A stretch of DNA of 64,000 bases from Kaustia mangrovi (GCF_015482775.1 NZ_CP058214.1:496001-560000); one strand, 5' to 3'. Positions 11,205 to 20,873 are shown, counted from the stretch's first letter. Notes: generated by a model not told the origin, from the letters alone. Program-made: numbers and translations.

Positions 11205-12815
11205 CTAGAGGGGGATTTCCTTGGGCCTGGCGCTGCTCACCCACCAGGCGACGAGGAGCCTCGTGAAGACGAAGGCCGTGAAGACCGACGTCATGATGCC
11301 GAGGCCGAGCGTCACCGAGAAGCCCCGGATCGGCCCGGAGCCCAGGCCGAACAGGATGACCGCCACGATCAGCGTGGTGATGTTGGCGTCGAGGATGGTG
11401 GCAAGCGCGCGCCTGAAGCCCGCATCGATCGCGTTGATCGGCGATCGCCCGAGCCGCGATTCCTCGCGGATGCGCTCGAAGATCAGCACATTGGCGTCGA
11501 CCGCCATGCCGATGGTCAGCACGATGCCCGCTATGCCCGGCAGGGTGAGCGTCGCCTGCAGGAACGACAGGAGTCCGAGCAGCAGGACGAGGTTCACCGC
11601 CAGCGCCGCATTGGCGAGGATGCCGAAGAACCCGTAGGCGAGCAGCATGAAGACCGCCACGGCAAGCACGGCAATGACGGCCGCCGTCTCGCCCGCCGCG
11701 ATGGAATCGGCGCCGAGGCTCGGGCCCACCGTGCGCTCCTGCACGATGACGAGCTTGGCTGGCAATGCGCCGGAGCGCAGCACGATGGCGAGGTCGTTGG
11801 CCTCCTGCACCGTGAAATTGCCGCTGATCTGGCCCGTGCCGCCCAGAATCGGCTCGCGGATCACCGGCGCGGAAATCACCTCGTCGTCGAGCACGATGGC
11901 GAAGGGCCGCCCGACATTGGCCTGCGTCAGCCGCCCGAAACGTGTCGCGCCGCGCTGGTCGAAGCGGAAGGAGACGATGGGCTCGTTGGTGCGCTGATCG
12001 AAGCCCGGCTGGGCATCCACCAGATCCTCGCCGTCGACCGTTGCCCGGCTTGAGGTCTGCACGAAATAGGGCGTCCTCGGCTCGTCGCGCGAATAGAGGA
12101 GTTCGCAGCCCGGCGGCGTGCGCGACGGTTGGGCGCTGTCTGGCTGGCTCTCGCACAGCAGCCTGAACTGCAGCTTCGCCGTGGTGCGCAGAAGCTCCTT
12201 CAGCCGGGCCGGATCCTCAAGCCCCGGCACCTGCACGACGATGCGGTCGATGCCCTGGCGCAGGATGCTCGGCTCCGTCGTGCCGAGCGCGTCGATACGC
12301 CGGCGCACGACCTCGATGGATTGCTGCACCGCGCGCGAGATCTTCGCCTCGAGCCCCTCATCGGTCAGCCGTGCGGTGATCTGCTGGCCGTCCCCCGTCA
12401 CGTCGAGATCCTGGCCCCCGCCGGCCTGGCCCATGAAGCCGGTCGAGATCGGCTGGGAGAGATCGCGGATCTTGGCGACGGCATTGTCCACGTCGCCGGC
12501 CTCGCGGATGCGCACCGTCACCGACTGGCCGCTGCGGTTGAGCCCGACATAGCCGATGCGCTCGTCGCGCAGGGTCTGGCGGATATCGCCCTGGAGCTGC
12601 TTGGTGAGCTGGTCGACCAGGTTCTCCCGGTCGACCTCCAGCAGCACATGGGAGCCGCCGCGCAGGTCGAGGCCCAGATTGACCGTCTTGGAGGGCAGCC
12701 AGTCGGGCAGCGACGACCGCACGCTCTGGGGCAGGACATTCGGCATCGCCATCAAGAGGCCGAGCCCGATCACGGCGATGATCAGGGCCACCTTCCATTT
12801 CGCGAAATAGAGCAT
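11205..12815 (-). CDS. secD: protein translocase subunit SecD
   Basis: 536 residues, typical of alphaproteobacterial SecD. The first helix (WKVALIIAVIGLGLLMAMP) is followed by LGLDLRGGSHVLLEVD, the long P1 periplasmic domain, and the C-terminal six-helix bundle with GSGPIRGFSVTLGLGIMTSVFTA split by MAVDANVLIFERIREE. Functions with SecF and YajC at the Sec translocon. It lies 55 bases downstream of yajC. Confidence 0.95.
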   Translation of the reverse strand: MLYFAKWKVALIIAVIGLGLLMAMPNVLPQSVRSSLPDWLPSKTVNLGLDLRGGSHVLLEVDRENLVDQLTKQLQGDIRQTLRDERIGYVGLNRSGQSVTVRIREAGDVDNAVAKIRDLSQPISTGFMGQAGGGQDLDVTGDGQQITARLTDEGLEAKISRAVQQSIEVVRRRIDALGTTEPSILRQGIDRIVVQVPGLEDPARLKELLRTTAKLQFRLLCESQPDSAQPSRTPPGCELLYSRDEPRTPYFVQTSSRATVDGEDLVDAQPGFDQRTNEPIVSFRFDQRGATRFGRLTQANVGRPFAIVLDDEVISAPVIREPILGGTGQISGNFTVQEANDLAIVLRSGALPAKLVIVQERTVGPSLGADSIAAGETAAVIAVLAVAVFMLLAYGFFGILANAALAVNLVLLLGLLSFLQATLTLPGIAGIVLTIGMAVDANVLIFERIREESRLGRSPINAIDAGFRRALATILDANITTLIVAVILFGLGSGPIRGFSVTLGLGIMTSVFTAFVFTRLLVAWWVSSARPKEIPL

Positions 12816-12870
12816 CGAGCGTTCCGTATCTGCGCAAAAGGCTTCCGGGGCGGACGGGACCGGCGAGGCT

Positions 12871-13209
12871 TTACTCGGACGTCTCGTCCTTGGCCGGCTC
12901 GCCCTTGGCGCGGACCTCCGACACCATGCTCTTCACCGCACGGATACGGACATTCTCGGCCACCTCGACCTGGATCTCCTTGTCGTCGATCACCTTGGTG
13001 ACCTTGCCGACGAGCCCGCCGCCGGTGACGACCGTATCGCCGCGCCGGATATTGTTGACCATCTCCTGATGCTGCTTCACGCGCTTCTGCTGCGGCCGGA
13101 TGAGCAGGAAGTAGAAGATGACGAAGATCAGGACGAGCGGAAGGAGAGAGATCAGGAAATCGCCCTGACCGCCGCCTGCTGCCTGCGCGTAGGCTGGAGT
13201 GATGAACAT
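12871..13209 (-). CDS. yajC: preprotein translocase subunit YajC
   Basis: 112 residues with one transmembrane helix (LISLLPLVLIFVIFYFLLI, about 19-37) followed by the family hallmark RPQQKRVKQHQEMVNNI and a small soluble beta domain (IRRGDTVVTGGGLVGKVTKV). A short signal-like N-terminus (MFITPAYAQA) is usual in alphaproteobacteria. GGAGC precedes the ATG. It is probably the first gene of the yajC-secD-secF operon, divergent from the DUF815 ATPase gene. Confidence 0.95.
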   Translation of the reverse strand: MFITPAYAQAAGGGQGDFLISLLPLVLIFVIFYFLLIRPQQKRVKQHQEMVNNIRRGDTVVTGGGLVGKVTKVIDDKEIQVEVAENVRIRAVKSMVSEVRAKGEPAKDETSE

Positions 13210-13449
13210 GAAGGAAGCTCCCGGGTTGCGCCGCGACGTACGGTGGAAGCGCAGACGGTGTCTGAAGCCTGCCCGTACTTGTTGAAACTGCGCGGAATAT
13301 AGCCATCAACGAACCGTTTGCAACCGAACCCTTTGCCGCTGCCCCAGATTCTCCACGCGCATCCGCCAGCTTGCGCCGATGGGGGCGGTGGGGCTATTGA
13401 GACGGTCGCGTTACATGAGGCCCCGTCAAGAACACCGGAAGATCCCGCC

Positions 13450-14319
13450 ATGACCCTCTCAAGCGACGAGTCGGTGCTCGACCGTCTGGACCGGATCGCC
13501 CGCGCGCTCGAGCGCCTGTCCCCGCCCGCGCCCCGCGAGACCGACATCGATGCCGCGGAGGCCTTCGTCTGGCACGCCCGCGACCGCTGGCTGCAGCCGG
13601 TGGAGCGCGTCAACCGCATCGACATGTCGCTCCTGAAGGGCGTCGAGCGGGTCCGCGATACGCTCCTTGAGAACACCGAGCGCTTCGCCACCGGCCTGCC
13701 CGCCAACAACGCCCTGCTGTGGGGCGCGCGCGGCATGGGCAAGAGCTCGCTCGTCAAGGCGACCCACGGCGCCGTCAACGCCCGGGTGGGCGGCACGCTG
13801 AAGCTGGTGGAGATCCACCGCGAGGACATCGAGAGCCTGCCCGACCTCATGGGGCTGGTACGCGCCCACGAGACGTCCCGCTTCATCGTCTATTGCGACG
13901 ATCTCTCCTTCGACCAGGACGACACCTCCTACAAGTCGCTCAAGGCCGCGCTCGAGGGCGGCATCGAGGGGCGGCCGGAGAACATGATCTTCTACGCGAC
14001 CTCCAACCGCCGCCACCTCCTGCCGCGCGACATGATGGAAAACGAGCGCTCCACCGCGATCAATCCGTCGGAAGCGGTGCAGGAGAAGGTCTCGCTGTCG
14101 GATCGCTTCGGCCTCTGGCTCGGCTTCCACAACTGCGCGCAGAGCGAGTTCCTCGACATGGTCTTCTCCTATGCGGAACATTTCGGGCTGGAGGCCGACC
14201 CCGACACCCTGAAGGCGGAGGCCATCGAATGGGCCGCCACGCGCGGCTCGCGCTCCGGCCGCGTCGCCTGGCAGTTCATCCAGGACCTTGCGGGCCGACA
14301 GGGCGTCAGGATCGGCTGA
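13450..14319 (+). CDS. DUF815 family P-loop ATPase
   Basis: 289 residues. AAA-like ATP-binding protein with Walker A WGARGMGKSSLVKA (about residue 93) and Walker B RFIVYCDDLSFD (about 142), plus IFYATSNRRHL, a sensor-like segment. The DUF815 family has no established function but is commonly divergent from yajC in alphaproteobacteria, as here. The ATG at 13450 (GGAAG upstream) is preferred to an open frame back to 13318. Confidence 0.85.
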   Translation: MTLSSDESVLDRLDRIARALERLSPPAPRETDIDAAEAFVWHARDRWLQPVERVNRIDMSLLKGVERVRDTLLENTERFATGLPANNALLWGARGMGKSSLVKATHGAVNARVGGTLKLVEIHREDIESLPDLMGLVRAHETSRFIVYCDDLSFDQDDTSYKSLKAALEGGIEGRPENMIFYATSNRRHLLPRDMMENERSTAINPSEAVQEKVSLSDRFGLWLGFHNCAQSEFLDMVFSYAEHFGLEADPDTLKAEAIEWAATRGSRSGRVAWQFIQDLAGRQGVRIG

Positions 14320-14320
14320 G

Positions 14321-14347
14321 GCCCGCCCCGGCAAAGGCGGGACGGGC
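14321..14347. terminator. hairpin between convergent genes
   Basis: GC-rich stem of nine base pairs with one mismatch (GCCCG C CCCG paired with CGGG A CGGGC) and a short GCAAAG loop, starting one base after the DUF815 stop and before the convergent GST gene ends. No U-tract follows, so termination is plausible but unproved. Confidence 0.5.
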
Positions 14348-14396
14348 GGTCCGTCTCGAGTCGGGTGCCGCCCGGTCCGGGACGACAAAAACCGAT

Positions 14397-15059
14397 CTAG
14401 GCGAGCTTCGCCTCCAGCGCCTGCCATTCCTCCAGGCTGGCGCCGAAGGGAATCATGACATGGGTGCGATAGGCCTCGTGCCCGGTGAGAGCCTCGTACC
14501 AGCGCTCCAGATTCGGCAGCGACGGCCGCTCTATGGGCAGGGTGAAATAGCGGTAGGCCGTCGCGCCGAGCGGCACATCGCCGAAGGTCAGCCGCTCGCC
14601 GCCGAGAAAGGCCGCCTCGCCGAGCCGCTCGTCGGCGATGGCCAGGAGCCGGCCGAGCTTGTCGATGGCGGGCTTCAGCGCCTCCATGTCCTGCTTGGCC
14701 TTCGGCGTGCGCGCAATGCCCCAGAAGACCGCCGTGATCGGCGGCCCGATGACAGTCTGGGCCCATTCCATCCACTGGTCGGCACGGGCCCGCTCCGCAG
14801 GGTCCTCCGGCCACAACGCCCCGGCCCCGTAGCGCGCCGCGAGATAGCGCACGATGGCGTTCGATTCGAAGATCGCGATGTCGCCGTCGCGCACCGTCGG
14901 CACGAGCCCCATCGGGTTCATGGCCCTGTACTCCGCCGTGTCGGTCCCGCCGAACGATCCGCCGACATTGCGGTGCTCGTGATCGAGCCCGAGCTCGCCG
15001 ACCGTCCACATGACCTTCTGGACATTGGTCGAATTCCGCCGTCCCCATATCGTAAGCAT
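14397..15059 (-). CDS. glutathione S-transferase family protein
   Basis: 220 residues. The N-terminal thioredoxin-like domain has the catalytic-loop region RRNSTNVQKVMW and the glutathione-binding FESNAIVRYLAARYG (about 64-78). An all-alpha C-terminal domain follows, with the N-capping segment LTFGDVPLGATAYRYF. Substrate unknown. The ATG at 15059 is supported by GGAGG; an open frame continues upstream to 15224 into the neighbouring gene's end but has no ribosome site. Confidence 0.9.
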   Translation of the reverse strand: MLTIWGRRNSTNVQKVMWTVGELGLDHEHRNVGGSFGGTDTAEYRAMNPMGLVPTVRDGDIAIFESNAIVRYLAARYGAGALWPEDPAERARADQWMEWAQTVIGPPITAVFWGIARTPKAKQDMEALKPAIDKLGRLLAIADERLGEAAFLGGERLTFGDVPLGATAYRYFTLPIERPSLPNLERWYEALTGHEAYRTHVMIPFGASLEEWQALEAKLA

Positions 15060-15096
15060 CCCGATACGCCTCCGCTTCTTGCCGCGCCCGACCCCG

Positions 15097-15759
15097 TCAG
15101 CCGTGGCCCCTGTGATAGCTGTGCTTGCGCGACAATACGCCCCGGACAGCCTCTTCGTCGAACGGTTCGCCGAGGAACGAGAACAGCCCGTGCAGCCTGT
15201 CATTGACGGCCACCACATCCTCATAGCCGATCAGATAGGCATTGCCGTCAGCTTCCGCGATAGTTGAGAATTTACTCGTAAGCCCCTTTATTTCGTCGGG
15301 ATTTCTGCTTTTTCCGAAATTCTTCTCCATGCTCCGGGCAACATCGTCCGCATTGCGCGTGTTGAAGATGACCGCACTGTCGGGATAGAGCGTCCGGAGA
15401 AAGTCGAGCTTGGCGTCGATATTCTCCAGGCCGTAGCGGATCTCCTTGAAGCCGAATGTGCGCACCCTGTCCCGGGGGACGTCGCCGAACAGGACCGTTT
15501 CCAGGGTCGAGCGCAAGGCCGGCGCAATGATGTCGGACGTGAAGAACTCGCTGCCATACCAGGCGTTCTCCGGCCCGGTCGGTCCGTCCCTGTGATAGGC
15601 GGTGAGCCCCTTGTGGATCGCGAGCAGCCGGCCGAGAAGATTGTTGTTCTCGCCGCGCACTAGATAGCCCGGAATGCTGTTCAACACACCCTGGAGCAGG
15701 GTCGATCCGGACCGGCCATAGGTCACGATGAAGACAGTGCTGTATTTCGAAGCGTTCAT
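15097..15759 (-). CDS. sulfotransferase-like protein
   Basis: 220 residues. The N-terminal VFIVTYGRSGSTLLQGVL is the 5'-phosphosulfate-binding P-loop of PAPS-dependent sulfotransferases. A 3'-phosphate-binding-like segment occurs further on (NTRNADDVARSMEKNF). Acceptor substrate unknown. The start at 15759 follows CAGGGGGC; a start at 15786 would add nine residues. The region 15240-15340 is less GC-rich than its surroundings, and the gene has no functional link to its neighbours, so it may have been acquired by transfer. Confidence 0.8.
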   Translation of the reverse strand: MNASKYSTVFIVTYGRSGSTLLQGVLNSIPGYLVRGENNNLLGRLLAIHKGLTAYHRDGPTGPENAWYGSEFFTSDIIAPALRSTLETVLFGDVPRDRVRTFGFKEIRYGLENIDAKLDFLRTLYPDSAVIFNTRNADDVARSMEKNFGKSRNPDEIKGLTSKFSTIAEADGNAYLIGYEDVVAVNDRLHGLFSFLGEPFDEEAVRGVLSRKHSYHRGHG

Positions 15760-16018
15760 GGCAAAGCCCCCTGCCCGGACATGCATGGCGCCCCCGGCCC
15801 CGGGGCGCCGCCCGCCATCCTATGCGACCGGTGTGACGATCGTCGACACTACAGGCCCTGCAGCAAGGGCCCGGCCCCGCCCGCGACCCGATGGAAAGCC
15901 GACACAGGCTGGCGGGTGAATGTGCAGACGAAAAGGCCGGCCTGCCTCTCTCTGGCAGACCGCCCTCCTGTCGGGGACAATCCCCGTCTTGCGCAATTCG
16001 CCGCGAACCCTGCGGGGA

Positions 16019-17371
16019 TCAGTTGCCCGCCAGATTCGCCGAACCGAGATGCTGCATCGGGTCGACGGCCTGCGCGCCCTTGCGGATCTCGAAATGGAGC
16101 TGCGGGCTCGTCACCGAGCCGGACTGGCCGGCCTTGGCGATGATGTCGCCGCGCTTGACCATGTCGCCGCGGCTGACCAGAAGCTCCTCATTATGGGCAT
16201 AGGCCGTGACCCAGCCGTCGGAATGGCGGATCAGGACCAGATTGCCATAGCCCTTGAGCTCGTTGCCCGCATAGGCCACAACGCCGTTCTCCGCGGCGCG
16301 CACGCTCGTGCCGGCCGGCACCGAGATGTTGATGCCGTCATTGCGCGAGCCGTTCGCCTTGGGTCCGTATTGCGAGATGACGCGCCCCTTGACCGGCCAG
16401 CGGAAATTGGAGGATGTGCGCGCTTCCGGCGACGGCAGAGACGCGCTCTTGCCCGAGCTCGTGGACGACGACGCGGCATTGCCCTGCGTCGAGGTCGCGC
16501 CCGTCACGCGGTCGCCCTTGCCGGAGGTGCCCACGCTCGCGTCCGTCGCGGTCTGGGAGGCGCTGGCGACCTTGTTGGCCGTGCCCGCCTTGCCCGTGTC
16601 CTTGGAGGCCAGATTGGTCGAGCCCGCACCCGGTATGCGCACCTTCTCGCCGACCTTGAGCTGATGGGACATGCCGAAGCCGTTGAGCGAGGCGATCTCG
16701 CCGGGCGACACGCTGTAGCTCCGCCCCAGGCTGTAAAGCGTCTCGCCGGGGCGCACCGTATGGGTACCGCCGGAGGCGCTGAGCGACTGGCCGGCCTTCG
16801 CCGACGCGTTGGTCGCCTCCGCGCGCACCTGCTGGCCCGCACTCGTATTGGCGGCATAGCGCGTCCCGCCGCCGGAGCCCGACGGAATGGAGATGCGCTG
16901 CCCGGCCTTGAGGTGATAGGGCGGCGCGAGCCCGTTGGCGGCGACCACGTCCTGCACGCTCACGCCGTTCTCGCGGGCAATGCTGTAGAGCGTCTGCCCC
17001 TGGCTCACGACGACGGTGCGGCTGCCCTGCCCGGCGGCAGAGGCCGTATTGGAATAGGATTGCCCGCTCGTTCCGGAGTTCGCCTGATAGCCGCCCGAGG
17101 GTCCCCCTGACGAATAGGACGCTCCGGACTGGACATTGCTCGACGGCTGTCCGGCCGAGGCATAGGTGTTTCCACCGGAATTCGCAGGCGGCACCGGCGA
17201 ACTGTAGACACTGTCATTGCTGGCCGTGCTCGCATTGCCCGTCGAACCCGTGATCGGACCGAACCGGTCGGCCGAGCTCGAACAGGCCGCGACCAGCCCC
17301 GCCAGGGCCACGGCACCGGCAAGACGGGCCAAGCGTTGTGCCCTTACTGTGCTTGAGGCGACGTCACGCAT
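16019..17371 (-). CDS. NlpD-like lipoprotein: two LysM domains and a degenerate LytM/M23 domain
   Basis: 450 residues. A lipoprotein signal ends in LVAAC about 24 residues after the chosen ATG (17371, preceded by GGGAG). Two LysM peptidoglycan-binding repeats follow (GQTLYSIARENGVSVQDVVA and GETLYSLGRSYSVSPGEIAS), separated and flanked by Ser/Thr/Gly-rich linkers. The C-terminal M23 domain keeps YAHN and LHFEIR. The usual HxGxD zinc site reads NDGIN, so it is probably non-catalytic, like E. coli NlpD, which activates amidases. Linkage to pcm and surE supports the NlpD assignment. Confidence 0.85.
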   Translation of the reverse strand: MRDVASSTVRAQRLARLAGAVALAGLVAACSSSADRFGPITGSTGNASTASNDSVYSSPVPPANSGGNTYASAGQPSSNVQSGASYSSGGPSGGYQANSGTSGQSYSNTASAAGQGSRTVVVSQGQTLYSIARENGVSVQDVVAANGLAPPYHLKAGQRISIPSGSGGGTRYAANTSAGQQVRAEATNASAKAGQSLSASGGTHTVRPGETLYSLGRSYSVSPGEIASLNGFGMSHQLKVGEKVRIPGAGSTNLASKDTGKAGTANKVASASQTATDASVGTSGKGDRVTGATSTQGNAASSSTSSGKSASLPSPEARTSSNFRWPVKGRVISQYGPKANGSRNDGINISVPAGTSVRAAENGVVAYAGNELKGYGNLVLIRHSDGWVTAYAHNEELLVSRGDMVKRGDIIAKAGQSGSVTSPQLHFEIRKGAQAVDPMQHLGSANLAGN

Positions 17372-17503
17372 ACCCACACTCCCAAAACTCACATTCCGCA
17401 AAGAGAATGCGCGGTTTGGGTTAAAGAGGGTTTAAGGGCCTGAAATCGAATATTTTCCCTGTTATCGCGCGACGCTGCATGCTGCCCGACGACACGCCAG
17501 GAT

Positions 17504-17731
17504 TCAGATGTCGCGGGCCGTCAGCGCGATCATGGAGACCAGATAGACGCCCGTCACCGTCAGCGCCGGAATGATGAGCGCCGGGTAGCCGAAGGCATAG
17601 ATGGCCAGCCCCCAGAACACGACGATGTTGATGCAGAAGAAAACCTTCTCCGAATCGTCGCCATACCAGGCGCTCCGCAGCATCCATCCGATGAGTGGAA
17701 TGGCAAAGATGATCTTGCTCAATGTGGTCAT
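17504..17731 (-). CDS. small two-helix membrane protein, unknown function
   Basis: 75 residues starting MTTLSKIIFAIPLIGW. The hydrophobic segments are about 4-19 plus KVFFCINIVVFWGLAIYAFG and LIIPALTVTGVYLVSMIALT, so two to three membrane passes. AGGAC precedes the ATG at 17731; a longer frame starts at 17773. It lies between pcm and the NlpD-like gene on the same strand. I do not recognise a family. Confidence 0.6.
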   Translation of the reverse strand: MTTLSKIIFAIPLIGWMLRSAWYGDDSEKVFFCINIVVFWGLAIYAFGYPALIIPALTVTGVYLVSMIALTARDI

Positions 17732-17815
17732 GGTCGTCCTGTCTTGGTCGCGAAGTTCCGGTAACGGGGACACGGTTCCCCTGCCCGGCCTGCCTGCGAT
17801 CCTCCCTGGAATGGC

Positions 17816-18484
17816 CTAGCCATCCTTGGCGACGCCCTCGACCAGCGGCACGAAGCGGACCGGCAGGAGCGTCTCGCGGGTTATCCCGTCATCTGTGCGC
17901 ACGATGCGCTGAAGCTCCTGCTCGCCGGGCGCGATCTCCACGGGCAGGACCATGATGCCGCCGATCTGGAGCTGGTCGACGAGGTCCTGGGGCACGCCGC
18001 GCGCCGCCGCGGTGACGATGATACGGTCGAAGGGCGCCTGGGCCGGCCAGCCCTTCGCCCCGTCGCCGAGCATGGTCACGACATTGTTGAGCTTCAGCGT
18101 CTTGAAGCGCTTCTCCGCCTCGCGCAGGAGCTGGCGGTAGCGCTCGATGGTGTAGACCCGCCGCGCGAGGTGCGCGAGGATCGCCGTCTGGTAGCCCGAG
18201 CCGGTGCCGATCTCCAGCACCTTCATCCGGTCGGTGAGCCGGAGGCTCTGCGTCATGAAGGCGACGATGAAGGGCTGGCTGATGGTCTGCCCGCAGGCGA
18301 TCGGCAGCGCCTGGTCGGCATAGGTCTGGTCCGCGAAGGCCTCCGGCACGAACAGCGCGCGCGGCACCGTCTCGATGGCCTCCAGCACGTTCGTGTCGCG
18401 GATGCCCTGATTGCGCAGATGCATCAGGAGCTGGATGCCGCGCTTGTCGCCGCCATCGCCTCTTCCGGCCCTGGCCGGGCTCAT
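17816..18484 (-). CDS. pcm: protein-L-isoaspartate O-methyltransferase
   Basis: SAM-dependent enzyme that methylates isoaspartyl residues so damaged proteins can be repaired. About 222 residues. The SAM-binding motif I is VLEIGTGSGYQTAILAHLA, with post-motif VYTIERY and the PIMT-specific ALPIACGQTISQPFIVAFM. The ATG at 18484 is favoured by GAAGG five bases upstream; the ATG at 18511 would add nine residues. The surE gene ends a few bases upstream, the classical surE-pcm pairing. Confidence 0.93.
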   Translation of the reverse strand: MSPARAGRGDGGDKRGIQLLMHLRNQGIRDTNVLEAIETVPRALFVPEAFADQTYADQALPIACGQTISQPFIVAFMTQSLRLTDRMKVLEIGTGSGYQTAILAHLARRVYTIERYRQLLREAEKRFKTLKLNNVVTMLGDGAKGWPAQAPFDRIIVTAAARGVPQDLVDQLQIGGIMVLPVEIAPGEQELQRIVRTDDGITRETLLPVRFVPLVEGVAKDG

Positions 18485-18526
18485 CACTGCCTTCGACGGT
18501 GACTTCCACATGGCCGTTGCGGTCCG

Positions 18527-19339
18527 TCAGATCGTGTCCTCGGCGGCCACGGTCCGGCGCAGGGCCTCCATGGCTTCGAGCTGGGTCAGGTTCATATGCA
18601 GCGGCGTGACCGAGATTCGATTCTCGTAGACCGCCCTCAGGTCGGTTCCCGCCGCCGGATTGCTGCTCTCGCGCCTGAAGCCCAGCCAGTAATAGGCGTT
18701 GCCCCGGGCATCGACGCGCTCGTCCACCAGAAGCAGGTTCTGGTCGCGCTTGCCCTGCCGCGTGATCTCCGTTCCGGCGACCTCGTCTGGCGCGCAGTCG
18801 GGAAAGTTGATGTTGATGAGCACGCCGGGGCCCAGCCGGGCGGCGAACAGGTCGCGCACGAGGCCGGCGCCGTGCCATTCCGCCGTCTCGAAGCGCACCT
18901 CGCGCCCGCCGGAGATGCCGTAGGTCTGGCTGAGCGCCATGGACGGAATGCCGAGCGCCACACCCTCCATGGCCGCCGCGATGGTGCCCGAATAAGTCAC
19001 GTCGTCGGCGAGGTTCTGGCCGCGATTGACGCCGGACAGGACGAGGTCCGGCGGCCGGTCGAGGACGCGCTTGACCGCCATCACCACGCAGTCCGTCGGC
19101 GTGCCGCGCACCGCGAAGCGCCGCTCGCCCATCTCGCGCAGCCTGAGCGGATCGGCAAGGGTGAGCGAGTGCGACGCACCGCTCTGCTCGCCCTCCGGCG
19201 CCACCACCCAGACATCGGGCGACAGGGCGCGTGCGATCGTCTCCAGGCTCTTCAGGCCCGGCGCGTGGATGCCGTCGTCATTGGTGACGAGGATGCGGGC
19301 GGGGTCGCCCCCCGGACCGCGGAGCGGATCGTCAATCAT
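18527..19339 (-). CDS. surE: 5'/3'-nucleotidase SurE
   Basis: Metal-dependent nucleotidase and exopolyphosphatase. 270 residues. The metal site [14 protein letters not shown] is about residue 16, followed by [27 protein letters not shown] and [18 protein letters not shown]. All are SurE hallmarks. The ATG overlaps the end of serS by eight bases, so expression is probably coupled to serS, and pcm follows. Confidence 0.95.
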   Translation of the reverse strand: MIDDPLRGPGGDPARILVTNDDGIHAPGLKSLETIARALSPDVWVVAPEGEQSGASHSLTLADPLRLREMGERRFAVRGTPTDCVVMAVKRVLDRPPDLVLSGVNRGQNLADDVTYSGTIAAAMEGVALGIPSMALSQTYGISGGREVRFETAEWHGAGLVRDLFAARLGPGVLININFPDCAPDEVAGTEITRQGKRDQNLLLVDERVDARGNAYYWLGFRRESSNPAAGTDLRAVYENRISVTPLHMNLTQLEAMEALRRTVAAEDTI

Positions 19340-20873
19340 CGGCCCTTATGACCTCCAGCCCGCCCATATAGGGTTTCAGAACCTCCGGCACCGTCACCGA
19401 GCCGTCCTCGTTCTGGTAGTTCTCCAGAACCGCGACGAGCGCGCGTCCGACGGCGACGCCGGAACCGTTCAGCGTGTGCACGAAGCGCGTGCCCTTGCCG
19501 TCCGCGGGGCGGTAGCGGGCATTCATGCGCCGTGCCTGGAAATCGCTGCACACCGAGCAGGACGAGATCTCGCGATAGGTGTCCTGCCCCGGCAGCCAGA
19601 CCTCGATATCGTATGTCTTGCGGGAGGAAAAGCCCAGATCGCCCGTGCAAAGCGTGACGACGCGGTACGGCAGGCCGAGGCGCTTCAGCACCTCCTCCGC
19701 ACAGGCCGTCTTGCGCTCCAGCTCCTCAAGCGAGGCCTCCGGCGTCGTGACGGAGACGAGCTCCACCTTGGAGAACTGGTGCTGGCGGATCATGCCGCGC
19801 GTGTCGCGCCCGGCCGCCCCCGCCTCCGCGCGGAAGCACGGGGTGAAGGCCGCCACGCGCATGGGCAGCGCCGCCTCGTCCAGAATGTCCTCGCGCGCCA
19901 GATTGGTCAGCGGCACCTCGGCGGTAGGGATAAGCCACAGACGTTCAAAAGCGCTCGAATTGAGAACTTTGTTCAATGAATCCGAAAAACTCAACCCCTC
20001 TCCGCCATAAGACATCGAGTGCACAATTGTATTTGCAAAGGTTTTAGACATAAATTCTGAAAAATTACTCTCATCTTCCAAAAATTTATCTAATTCCTCT
20101 CTCGCTATTATTTTCTCTCTAGCGAGTTCATTATTTGTGTTTTGATAAATAAAATCCCCAAACGGACCGGCAAAAGCAGCAGGATCCACCTTTGCGCGCA
20201 ACAGTTTCGTATCAAATTGATCATCAGCGAACTTCGGAAGTTGGCCGGTGCCGAACATCACGTCGTCGCGCACGAGAAGCGGCGGGGCGGTCTCGGTGTA
20301 GCCGTGCTCGCTCGTATGGAGGTCGAGCATGAAGGCGCCGAGCGCGCGCTCCAGACGCGCGAGCGCGCCCCTCAGCACGACGAAGCGGGATCCGGAGAGC
20401 TTCGCCGCGGTCTCGAAGTCCATGAGACCGAGCCCCTCGCCCAGCTCGAAATGCTGCTTCGGCGCGAAGCCGAGCTTGCGCGGCTCGCCGACGCGGCGCA
20501 GCTCCACATTGGCCGTCTCGTCGGGCCCGTCGGGCACGTCGTCGAGCGGCAGGTTCGGGATGCCGCTCAGGGTCTCGTGGAGCTCGTCCTCTACCTCGCG
20601 CTGCGCGGCCTCGTCCTCCGGCATCTTCTCCTTGATCGCGGAGACCTCCGCCATGAGCGCGCTCGCGCGCGCCTCGTCGCCCGAGGCCTTGGCCTTGCCG
20701 ATCTCCTTCGATGCGGAATTGCGCCGCTCCTGCATGGCCTGCAGGCGCGCGGTGATCTCCCGGCGTTTCTCGTCGAGCGCGATCAGCGCGCCCGCCATCG
20801 GCTTAAGCCCGCGCCGGGCGAGCCCCGCGTCGAACGCATCGGGATTATCGCGAATCCATCGGATATCGTGCAT
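19332..20873 (-). CDS. serS: seryl-tRNA synthetase with a ~90-residue AT-rich in-frame insertion
   Basis: Class II enzyme charging tRNA-Ser. 513 residues, about 90 more than usual (near 425). The N-terminal coiled-coil arm (about 30-105) and catalytic core are normal, with [24 protein letters not shown], motif 2 [35 protein letters not shown] and motif 3 [17 protein letters not shown]. Between [13 protein letters not shown] and LIPTAEV lies an extra segment, residues about 221-311 (19941-20213), rich in Lys, Glu, Asn, Phe and Ile. Its DNA is about 28% GC at 20041-20160 by hand count. The frame stays open throughout. The ATG at 20873 fits the family N-terminus. Confidence 0.93.
   Translation of the reverse strand: MHDIRWIRDNPDAFDAGLARRGLKPMAGALIALDEKRREITARLQAMQERRNSASKEIGKAKASGDEARASALMAEVSAIKEKMPEDEAAQREVEDELHETLSGIPNLPLDDVPDGPDETANVELRRVGEPRKLGFAPKQHFELGEGLGLMDFETAAKLSGSRFVVLRGALARLERALGAFMLDLHTSEHGYTETAPPLLVRDDVMFGTGQLPKFADDQFDTKLLRAKVDPAAFAGPFGDFIYQNTNNELAREKIIAREELDKFLEDESNFSEFMSKTFANTIVHSMSYGGEGLSFSDSLNKVLNSSAFERLWLIPTAEVPLTNLAREDILDEAALPMRVAAFTPCFRAEAGAAGRDTRGMIRQHQFSKVELVSVTTPEASLEELERKTACAEEVLKRLGLPYRVVTLCTGDLGFSSRKTYDIEVWLPGQDTYREISSCSVCSDFQARRMNARYRPADGKGTRFVHTLNGSGVAVGRALVAVLENYQNEDGSVTVPEVLKPYMGGLEVIRADD

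Noticed and set aside
15760-16018. A gene in the gap between the sulfotransferase and NlpD-like genes
   Set aside because: Frames here are short shadows without ribosome sites or recognisable protein sequence.
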